Positions 55,183-64,000 of a DNA stretch of 64,000 bases are shown here, piece after piece. The notes under the pieces are model-generated. The model made no database searches, was not told the DNA's origin, and worked only from the letters and a program-made list of their open reading frames with translations. Location of the stretch: positions 4,588,001 to 4,652,000 of the forward strand of contig CM028336.1 in assembly GCA_016647705.1 (NCBI GenBank). The letters are read 5' to 3'. The position numbers were made by a program, and so were the translations under genes. The stretch is from Eucommia ulmoides (lineage: Eukaryota > Streptophyta > Magnoliopsida > Garryales > Eucommiaceae). The first letter of the stretch is position 1, and each line of letters opens with the position of its first letter.

Positions 55183-55722
55183 ATGACAAAAATCTCTATT
55201 TTCCTCTTCGCCCTTTGCCTTGTGCTCATCAATACACGCGCTGCCGCGCCGAACAACTTCGTCGTCTCCTCATGCAAGGCCACCCTATACCCCGCTGTGT
55301 GCCTCAAAGCCCTCTCCCCCCAAGCCTCTCAAATAGGCCAAGACCCGTTGGCCTTGGCAAAGGTAGCCCTGGTTGCCAGCCAAGGCAAGACCGTGGCCGC
55401 CAACAAATTCATCGCCGGTGTCAAGCCCCCCGGCCCGGCCATAAAGGATTGCATCGAACAAACGAGTGACGGCTTGGACATGATCAAGCAATCCATGGGT
55501 GAGATGGATAAATTGAAGGCGCCGATTGGGAATGATTTTATGCTTCACAAGAGTAACGTCCAGACTTGGGTTAGCGCTGCGTTATCGGATTTGAGCTCTT
55601 GCTCTGATGGTCTCGACGAGACGAAGGTCAACCCAAATATTAAGGCACAAGTGAAGTCATTGGTCGACGAGGCACAACAACTCATTAGCGATACGTTATC
55701 GTTTGTTAATAAATTGAATTAG
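55183..55722 (+). CDS. Pectin methylesterase inhibitor domain protein (PMEI) 3
   Basis: A single-exon gene of 179 codons from the ATG at 55183. The longer frame from 55138 would put 15 polar residues before the signal peptide and starts next to the TATA box. The signal peptide is about residues 1-21 (ISIFLFALCLVLINTRAAA). Conserved cysteines are at 31, 40, 90 and 140 (SCKATLYPAVC, IKDCIEQTSDGLDM, SSCSDGLDE). The domain ends SFVNKLN, parallel to FFINKLVKN in PMEI 2. The role is apoplastic inhibition of pectin methylesterase, with invertase inhibition as the family alternative. GC-rich codons contrast with AT-rich flanks, as in PMEI 2. Confidence 0.94.
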   Translation: MTKISIFLFALCLVLINTRAAAPNNFVVSSCKATLYPAVCLKALSPQASQIGQDPLALAKVALVASQGKTVAANKFIAGVKPPGPAIKDCIEQTSDGLDMIKQSMGEMDKLKAPIGNDFMLHKSNVQTWVSAALSDLSSCSDGLDETKVNPNIKAQVKSLVDEAQQLISDTLSFVNKLN

Positions 55723-57640
55723 ATGAACTGCGACAACGGAGCCCGTTTGGTCGTTTAACTAATTTTATTTTTGAAATTTGTTTTTATTTTGACTAAGTTG
55801 AATTTATTTATTTGTTTATGAGTAAATAATTTATTAATTGTTTCACAAAAAGTAATTTTTTATTTTTAGTTTAATTTACATTTTGCACCATCTCTTACAA
55901 AATATTTGACTCTCAAGTTTATTTAATGAGTTTGTTAACTTTAATGAAAAATATGATGTTTTGAAAGGATGAAATGCCTTTCAATTTTTGTTTATTTAGG
56001 AAGATAATTCAAAAATAAAATAAATTATTGGTAATAATAAGAAGAAATATTCCTTAAATTTAGCCCAAATTCTTTCTCTACCGTCTGGTATAATAAATAG
56101 GTTTTTTTTTTTAAATAAAGGTGTAATTGTTTGAATTTATTCAATAAAAAAGATAATATGATTTTTTATTAGAAAAATATTTTTGATTAATTGCATATTA
56201 ATATTTAAAATTAATAGATTATTTTTTAAGAAAGGATTCAACCATATTATAATCAATCAATTTTTCCTTTGTCAAATATGATACATGTCTATTTTAATAA
56301 TGTAATAATTTTTTATATCTTCTAAACAAATATTCACTCATTTTTACAATTTTAAAATTTACCATGGAGTATATATTGAGACCCTATACATAAATTATTA
56401 ATAAATATAAGAGTTTTTTTGCACTTTGCACCCCTGAATTAGAAAAATCCCACTTTAATTCATGTCCTTTCAATTTCAACACATTAAACTTCAAAACTAT
56501 TAAAATTGTGTCAAGTTAGTCATTTTGTCATTTTTATAACGGAATTTGCTCATATAAGTGATTATATGTCCGACACATGACTGATTTTGTTATAAAGAAT
56601 AACAGAGTTTCCAATTTCGACTGACTTGACATAATTTGAATACTTTAGGGTTCATATGTTTAAATTGAAACCATAAGGACTTAAATGAAATTTATCCAAA
56701 ATTTCAGGGATATAAAGTGCAAAATCATCTGAAGAAAGAACCAAGATTAGAGATAATATTAGGGGAGATTGACTACCACTCTCAAAAGATATCATTTATA
56801 TATTTTTTAATTTATATAATTTAATTTATATAATTATACCTTTGAATTTTTATATTTTTGAATTTTTATTTTATAATCATTTATATCATAATTGATTTTT
56901 GTCGATAGAGAAAATTAGGCTTCGTTTGATAATATAATTAAATATTTAAAACTGAATGCAAGAAAGAATTAAGTGATGTGATATGTGACTCATTTTTTTT
57001 AAAATTCAATACTTAAAATCACAAAATATTATTTCTAAAAAAAATTAGGAAAAAAATTATATACAAAAGAGAATTAAATGGAGAAAAATAAAAAAGGAAA
57101 ATATTGTAGAGAGAGCATTTTTTAGAAAGAGAAAGTAGTACATTTATTTTAATCTCGCAAAATTCAAAATATTAATGATTTTGGACGGAAAATGGGTTAT
57201 GCTCAGCAAATGACATTCTAGTGGGTATATTTTCGTCATTTCATCACTCCACTAGACCTAAAAGACGTTTTTCCCTTATAACAAATCAAACTTATCTCTC
57301 TCACATTTTCAGACAACACGTTAGGAAAAAATATTTTACATTTAGTAGAATAATGAAGTGACGAAATATCCTCATTAGAAGGTCATGTGTTGAATATAAC
57401 TCATATTTCATTCAAAATCATTGACGGTATCTTTGATTTTGTAGGATTAAAAGAAATCGAATTTGAAGGACTAAATATGTAATTTAACAAATTATAATTT
57501 TGCAAATATTAATACAATATACACTCCCACCCTATATAATTTTGCATTTTCCTATTTGAGTGAATGACTAATTCAAATTTCAAGATCAAAATTAATATTC
57601 AATTAATATTTGCAAAAATAATCAAGAGAAAATTATAAAT
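55723..57640. other. AT-rich intergenic region with foldback at ~56410-56740
   Basis: TTTTTGCACTTTGCACCCCTGA near 56412 is inversely matched by a TATAAAGTGCAAAATCA end near 56735. The inner arms share CATTTAAGTCCTT/AATTCATGTCCTT, so this is a foldback of unknown superfamily without clear target duplication. MITE-like AATTAAGTG sequence occurs near 56920-57020. No gene is seen. Confidence 0.55.
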
Positions 57641-57839
57641 TTGTCCTCTAAATAAATTGTTTGTATTATTTTATTTACATTTTTTCTCCTGGGCATGTAC
57701 CGGCAGGACCCTTTTTGCAATTTTATTGACTGATCAAACCCAAGTATTTTTTATTGCACCAAGAACTCCTTTCGTTCATTTCCTGACCAAAATACCCCCA
57801 TTCAATTTATCCCTAATTTTCGTAGCTATTTTCAAAACC

Positions 57840-58150
57840 TCCGCAGCCACTGTTTTCGTCACCGCCGCCACCGCCATTGTTTGAATTCGCCGTCGCCGTC
57901 TCTGTTCGTCTTCACCATCTCTTATTACCGTTTCCCTTCAAATGTTCATCTTCTCTGTCGTCTTCGCCTACGCCGTCGCATTCACCGTTCGAAATCGACG
58001 GTCGCAGTCGTGTTGCCGTTGTCGGTCGTCTTCGCCTTCAAAATCAATGTCGCAGTTCGAAATCGACGTCGTCACCGATTCTTCGATCCTCGCCGTTGCA
58101 GTTCGCGTTGGCCGTCGTCGACGACAAAGATTAGCCGGCTGCCGCCACGA
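57840..58150. repeat. CGTCGCC / TTCGAAATCGACG low-complexity tract
   Basis: GTCGTC-rich sequence with TTCGAAATCGACG motifs gives long ORFs in several frames on both strands, none protein-like. It resembles the interior of the MULE-type element at 46207 and the tract at 33100. Confidence 0.6.
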
Positions 58151-58339
58151 AAACACGACAGTGTTAACAGGGTTTTCAGCTAGGGTTTCCACTTAAAAAG
58201 TGTTTATTATATTTTCGCCCCCATATTTTAATTTAGTTTCAATTTTTGTCTTTTTTTTTTTTTTTGTTTTTATTACGCATTCATCTACACTTCTAATCAA
58301 TTTTATCATGCTCAAAATTTGATAAAATCAAAATCAAAT

Positions 58340-59640
58340 TTGATAGAAATCAAATGTCAAATGTAACATTATCTAAATTTGTCACCATACACATGAGTGT
58401 TGAAAGTAACATTGTCTATTATTCTAAAAATCAGTTTTTAGACCCTTCAACAAAAAATACCCTCCATTGTTTTCAGTTTGTGTTGAATGTAACACTGTCT
58501 AATATTGCTAAAAAGGCAAAATTCAGAATGCGTGTTGAATGTAACACCGTCTAATAGTGTTGAATGTAACACTATCTAATCGTGTTGAATGTAACATTGT
58601 CTAATATTCTCAAAAATCAATTTTTAGAATTCAACAATTGAACCCCATTATTTTTGGGATGTGTATTAATTGTAACAATTCGAAAGTAACACTATCTAGT
58701 TTTGTTTTGAACGTAATCTAAACGAACCAATTTGTTTCGGAATAATATCAAACATTCATGTCAAAAAAATGTAATATTGTTAGACTAAAACTTCATAGAT
58801 AACTTCTCATCAATCCAAACCATAGCAAATACTCGACTGGATAATATTACCAAAATTTCAAAATTCAGAATGCGTGTTGAATGTAACACTGTCTAATCGT
58901 ATTGAATATTCTCAAAAATCAAATTTTAGAATTCAACAACTGAACCCCATTATTTCCGGGATTTGTGTTAATTGTAACAATTTGAATGTAACATTATCTA
59001 GTTTTGTTTTGAATGTAATCTAAATGAACCATTTTCTTTCGGAATAATATCAAACATTCATATCCAAAATGTAACATTGTCAGACTAAAACTTCATAGAT
59101 AACTTTTCATCAATCCAAACTATAGCAAATACTCGCCTGGATACCAAACAAATGCGTCTTGAATGTAACATTGTCTAAAATTTTTAAAAAACCAATTTTT
59201 AGAATTCAACAAATAATCCTCAATTGTTTTCAGTTTGTGTTGAATGTAACACTATTTAATATTACCAAAAATATCAAAATTCAATGTGCGTGTTGAACGT
59301 AATACTGTTTAATCGTGTTGAATGTAGCACTGTCTATTCTAATCGTGTTGAATGTAATATTGTCTAATCATGTTGAATGTAACATTGTCTAATATTCTCA
59401 AAAAATCAATTTTTAGAATTCAACAATTGAACCCCATTGTAATATCGTCTAATCGTGTTGAATGTCACATTGTCTAATATTTTGATTCAGTGTGTGTTGA
59501 ATGTCACACTTCTAAAATGTTGAGTGTTACACTTCTAAATGTGACGATGTCTACGTGTTGAATGTAACACTCAATCCGAACATTAGGAAAAGAGAAATAA
59601 AAAATTCAAAGTGCATGTTGAATGTAACACTGTCTAAAAT
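58340..59640. repeat. Satellite-like array of GTTGAATGTAACACTGTCTAAT
   Basis: A 22-bp motif and variants recur many times with irregular spacing. A larger block (about 58525-58840) including CGGAATAATATCAAACATTC and CTTCATAGATAACTT is repeated at about 58865-59140. It has no coding capacity. GA-rich and GTCGTC tracts at 60340-60680 follow. Confidence 0.88.
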
Positions 59641-60962
59641 GGATTTATAAATTTTTCTTAATAAACATTTTCAATACCTCACCCAAATGGTACCTTAGTA
59701 TCATAAATTGGGAAAAGCAAGTTAGATAGACACTCAAGACATTTTCATCAAACATTGAATGCTCATGAAGTGAAGAACTTAAATTTCAAAAAGAAATGCA
59801 TCAAACAAACCAAAGCAATAACATCATGACGATCAATGCATGAATTCTCAAATAGCATTGAATATATTTGAAGAACATAATTATCTCATAAGCTGAGATC
59901 TCTAGTGCGATAAGAGAACAAAACAAATATCGAAAAATTGTTCTTCAATGAAGTCAGATTTTCTAATTTCCACAGAATTTCAGAAAGCAAAATCAGTATC
60001 AAACGAGTGAAGAAAAACAAACAGAAATCCAATTCAAATTGAGAAACACAATTATAAAAACTCGCAAACAGTTTACTTCTGCACAATACTTGTTATTTAC
60101 TCCCAGAAAAGTTTCATACATTTGGAAGATTAAAGTTTCATTGATATTCATATGAATTGGTTAGTGGGGATACTTTGCCTTTATGCTCCACATGCTTGGT
60201 TTGGTAGAATCCTTTGCGTAGAATCTGAGTTCAATCAAGCAAATTGGTCAAGAAATTAAAAAATAAAAAATAAAAAAATCAAATTCGCAAGCATTTAATT
60301 CTCGCAAGACCTAATTGCTTGATGCAGAAATTGATGGAAGAAACCCAAACCCTAAAATCGATCTCTGCAATCATGGGATCAAAATCGAAATCAACAAAAA
60401 TTGAAAAATCGAAATTGAAATCGACGGAGAGAGAGAGAGAGAGAGAGAGAGACGGTGCTTACACAAATCGCAATGGGACGACGACGACGATGGTGGTGTG
60501 GACGACGACGGTGACGATGGCCGATGGCTAAGTGAAGATGAAGACGACGACGATTGCGAAAGCTGATAACGAAGTGAAACGACGACTCCTGAAAAATATG
60601 TATCTTGCTGGTAGAGACAACAAGAGAATACGGCGATGGAGAAGAGCAACGGCGATGGAGAAGAGCGAGACGGCAACGGAGGTCTTCATCTGAGAGGTGA
60701 AAGCACGAATGAAAGAGCGTAGGGTTAATGAGCAAGGGCAAAATAGTAATTTGACATTTGATTTTATTTTTTTTTAAAAATGGGACTAATCAGTTCAAAT
60801 AATTACTGGGATGAGAGTTTTTGGTTCAGTTATAACTAATTGGTATTAAGTGGTACATGGAAAGTAAAAACAGTACTTAGTGGTAATTGTTTCTATTTTT
60901 AATTTACATTAATTAGATTGAATTGTGAGTTTGATGTTATCGCATATAATATTATAGTGAAT
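59641..60962. other. Intergenic region, gene-free
   Basis: AT-rich DNA precedes a (GA)n run (60424-60452) and a GACGACGAC/GGCGATGGAG-rich tract (60476-60680). The latter resembles the interior of the MULE-type element at 46207. No gene is recognised. Confidence 0.5.
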
Positions 60963-61314
60963 TGATGAGGGTATTTTTGGGCACCACTGAGTCAACACTT
61001 GAAACTCAGTCACGTGTCCGTCCTCGTAGTGATATGGATACATTCCAAAATCCACAGCGCCACGTTGGAACATACGCTGACCACGACTCCTCCTTGGAAT
61101 CTTATCTGCACCCATGGAGGAGCAAGGTGCCCCCAGGGACGTGCCGCCCTTATCTCTACACCATGCCCTAGACTACCAACTTCAGGGACTTAGCCGTTCA
61201 CTTCGACCGACTTCCCATTCCAGCTCACTTCTCCTTCTCCAGCTCACTACCACAAGCCTGATAGAAGCGCACGAGCTTCGCCAAATGGGCCCAAAAGCCA
61301 AAGCTCAGTGATTT
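60963..61314. mobile_element. Truncated LTR related to the solo LTR at 35742
   Basis: It begins TGATGAGGGTATTTTTGGGC and shares CACGTGTC, AATCCACAG.G.CACG, CACC-rich and GACTTAGCCGTTCAC blocks with the 784-bp LTR. It stops near 61314 after CCAAAAGCCAAAGCTCAGTG, so the second half is deleted. Confidence 0.83.
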
Positions 61315-62694
61315 AGGAAATTCTATCCTTTTATGCCATTACATATCCTAAATACCGTTTAAATATGTACAAAAAATATATCTTTCGCAAAAAAAAATTA
61401 GTAAAAATAATCACGCATTTCGAATGAAATTAATCTAACACTTTGTGTGAGTGTGGGCACACTGGATAAATAACAAAATGAAGAAAAAAATGTAAGGGGC
61501 CGCGCGTGGATCGCATTTTGACCTCTACTACCCTCAAAGGCATAATTAAGGCGCTTGAAACTTAATTTAGCAAATATCGATTGGCCAAAGGTGAAGGAAT
61601 AAGTTAGAGAGAGGTCCACAATAGGAGCCATGTGAACAACCTATGAGATAGGGACACGTGGAATCGTAGAAAAGTCAAATGGTTCGGCAAAACGTACATA
61701 TGTCTCACGTGGTTTCATACATTGAACGACGCGTGAATCACTGCTGAATCGACGACGGTGTCCGTGGATAGTGGTAGTGGTAATAGGAGGGGTTAAATCG
61801 GGTATTATAATTAAAACTAGTGTTTGGGTTTGACATTTTGTACCCCTAAAGTTTGACAAAAATTTCACTTTAGACCCCATGATTTCAGTTTGAATGTATA
61901 ATACCTTAACGCTACGTTTGGTACACAGGATTAGAGACGAGATTGGAATGACCATGGAAATGGGCATTCCATTCCTATGTTTGATACATAGAATTAAATT
62001 TCATTCCTATACCAAAGATTTCATAATCCCACAAAATATGAGATTAACCAATACCAAGATAAATTGGTATTAGTTAATTCCAATTACATGAGATTAAGTT
62101 TTAATTATTTAACGGCAAAAAAATATGACCAAATATTTGAATTAGAATGAAATTTAATTAAATTAACTATTATACCATTAGAAAATTTAATTAAATTACT
62201 ATTTTATTTTTTGATATCATTTCAATACCACATATAATTCATTTTGTTACCAAACGTAAGAATGATAATGACCATTGCATTCCATTATCATACTAATCTC
62301 AATCCTATTGTCATTCCATTTTATTCTATTTCATTCCGGTGTACCAAACGCAAAATTTTCTTAATCATCCCACTACAGTCTACGACAAGTTATTATCCCT
62401 CATTACAATTTTGGATGAAAAATAATCACTTGTCATGTATTCGACTATTTTTAAAAGGCTTTATGAGAAATTTCAGCCTTCTCCTTTCTTTCCATTCTCC
62501 TTCCCGCTCCAAAAATATACATACATGCATGCATATATATATATACATACATGCATGCATATATATATATATATATGTATATATAATTTACAAGGAAGAA
62601 AAGAAGAGGTTGAAAATACTCATAATGTCTCCTTAAAAATAGTTAGGTGCACACCAGTTAACTGTTTGTAGTCTCAAATTGTATTGATTTGGAT
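61315..62694. other. Intergenic region with foldback MITE
   Basis: From about 61912 (ACGTTTGGTACACAGGATTA) to 62350 (CATTCCGGTGTACCAAACG) the ends are complementary, with GGAATG/CATTCC arms inside, so a foldback element is likely. ATGCATGCATATATAT repeats occupy 62520-62590. No gene is seen. Confidence 0.55.
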
Positions 62695-64000
62695 TTAGGG
62701 GTAATTTTTTTTTTCTTTCAAAGCGTCTTTTGAGAGTGAGTTAGGCCCATCGGGTTCCTACATGGTATCAGAATCAGGGTTTTGTCTGATGTTGAGCGTG
62801 TTGAATATCACAGCAATGTCGGCCCCCCCCAATATCCGTTCGCAATAGTTTGTCAAGGTTCACCCTGCGCGTGAGGGGGCGTTTTTAATAATACATCGCT
62901 TGTGTTACCTGATCTTGAGCTATATATAAGTCTAGGGGTAATCCTCTTCTTTCAAAGCGTCTTTTGAGAGTAAGTTCGGCCCATTAGATTCCTACATATA
63001 CTTTAAAGTGTTTTTTATATGGTATTTTGTGGGTTTAGTATTACTTTGAATTTAATTATTTTTTGTTATTACTCGATGAAATCATAATCTCAGGAACCCT
63101 TTTTTCCCTTTCTCCTTATATCATTAAAATGAGCTTACTGTGATGATAGTTTCTCCAAATCAATGGGGTAGAGAAACCTGATTTTGCTTTGTTTTCAAAG
63201 CATAGCATGAGAAAAATTCATATATATATATATATATATAAATCTGATATTTGTGGGACTCACAGACTATGTTCTCTTGCTTAATGCCCAATGCTAATTT
63301 TAACGCCTCGGGCACCTTTGCCCCTCCCATTCCAACGTTTTATGTTAACACCATCAATGTTTACACGATTGCTCACTCCTAATATTATTGTCTTGTTAGA
63401 CTTTAAACAAAATTTTAGGTAGTGTTTGAATATTTTTAAGTTTACTATATTGTCCATGATATGATAGGTGTAAAAGTAAAAAAAAAAAAATTGACTTTTG
63501 AATGAGTGCTTGAGAGGAGGGTTAATTTGGAAAAGAGTTTTTTTATTTTTTTCGAAAAAAGGAAATTTGGCCAATTATATTGGGATATAGGGAGTACATT
63601 TCATTGCTAAAACTACCATTTCTATAAAAATTTGGAATTGTTCATTGCTTTATATATCAGCCATGTTGACGCAAAAGATTCGGTAAAACGAGTTTCACTA
63701 GCTTATTATTTCGTAATTTGATTGCCGTTCTTTTAGGGGCATGAAAATGAAAGGGAGAGCCTTGTTATGGAAGCGGAAGCAGTTAAGCAGGAACATGCAT
63801 CACTAGAAAGCCAGTTAGCTTTGATAAAGAAGCAGATTGAGGATCTTTCTTCAGTAGTGGATACACATAAGAGCAAGGTAAATGTTAATATTTATGTGGC
63901 TAGTGTTTCAAACAATAGCCTCTCACCATAGCCCCCATACCCACCCCCACCCCCACCCCCACCCTTAACAACTACAACGACAATAACAAGGAAAAAAGAG
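62695..64000 (+). repeat. Segmental duplication, copy B, with partial TRIM
   Basis: It is collinear with 44589-45863 and runs off the right edge. It starts inside the first LTR of the copied TRIM, keeps its PBS region (TGGTATCAGAATCAGGG, altered from copy A) and second LTR, then the intron and an SMC2 exon. The left breakpoint lies at TTAGGGGTAATTTTT. Confidence 0.93.
63737..63877 (+). pseudogene. SMC2: SMC2 coiled-coil exon, second copy
   Basis: After a TTCTTTTAG acceptor the exon encodes GHENERESLVMEAEAVKQEH and ends SSVVDTHKSK before a GTAAAT donor. It matches 45605-45745 except for a few changes (H to S at one residue). Neighbouring SMC2 exons may lie beyond the right edge. Alone it is a gene relic. 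Confidence 0.87.

Noticed and set aside
58340..59640. CRISPR-like repeat array
   Set aside because: Repeats are degenerate and irregularly spaced, there are no spacers of constant size, and the DNA is a plant nuclear genome.

Overview
The window is nuclear DNA of a flowering plant, most likely a eudicot. Genes carry GT-AG introns, long AT-rich gaps separate them, and plant-specific families are present (PMEI, PLAC8/CNR, GONST nucleotide-sugar transporter, PPR, plant NF-YA). Many small plant transposons are also present: copia, TRIMs, Tourist-like MITEs, MULE-type foldbacks, Au-like SINEs and an L1-type LINE. I cannot name the species.

Left part (1-15 kb): a nearly complete but frameshifted copia element (9-4809, minus) with 177-bp LTRs, iMet-type PBS and PPT sits inside an intron of a LUC7-like splicing-factor gene. 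The first five coding exons of that gene (8069 down to 5093, minus) are in the window and the rest lies beyond the left edge. Two SINEs and a Tourist-like MITE occupy other LUC7 introns. A single-exon PEX11B-like peroxisome gene (10275-10943, plus) follows, then a MITE and a solo LTR (13253-14757) that itself contains another MITE.

Middle (15-37 kb): a decayed LINE (about 15650-18270), a four-exon PLAC8/cell-number-regulator gene (18716-23021, plus) with a TRIM and a small MITE in one intron, a small unassigned ORF with a good TATA box (25563-25799), and an intact GONST3-like transporter (28079-29221, minus) with a probable spliced 5' UTR reaching about 31.05 kb. Two palindrome-rich MULE-type foldbacks with 9-10 bp target duplications (31131-31602, 34552-35056) and a solo LTR with a perfect TATAT duplication (35742-36525) follow.

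Right part (37-64 kb): three single-exon pectin methylesterase inhibitor genes (37520, 51096 and 55183, all plus) form a loose cluster. Between the first two lies a patch of broken gene pieces: an antisense Sec7-domain (ARF-GEF) fragment, a PPR gene killed by a 13-bp tandem duplication plus further lesions, and an SMC2 (condensin) fragment. The SMC2 fragment joins an N-terminal exon to late coiled-coil exons and is split by a 1.4-kb MULE-type element. An NF-YA transcription-factor gene (48521-50315) follows, with a substituted core residue and a probably frameshifted C-terminus. About 1.3 kb of the SMC2 fragment (from 44589) is repeated at 62695-64000 and runs off the right edge. Most remaining sequence is satellite-like repeats, foldbacks and AT-rich filler.

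The intact-looking genes serve unrelated housekeeping or cell-wall roles (splicing, peroxisome division, Golgi sugar transport, pectin modification, transcription). I see no new multi-gene system. The unusual content is genome history: nested insertions with readable target duplications, gene-fragment accumulation and a segmental duplication.
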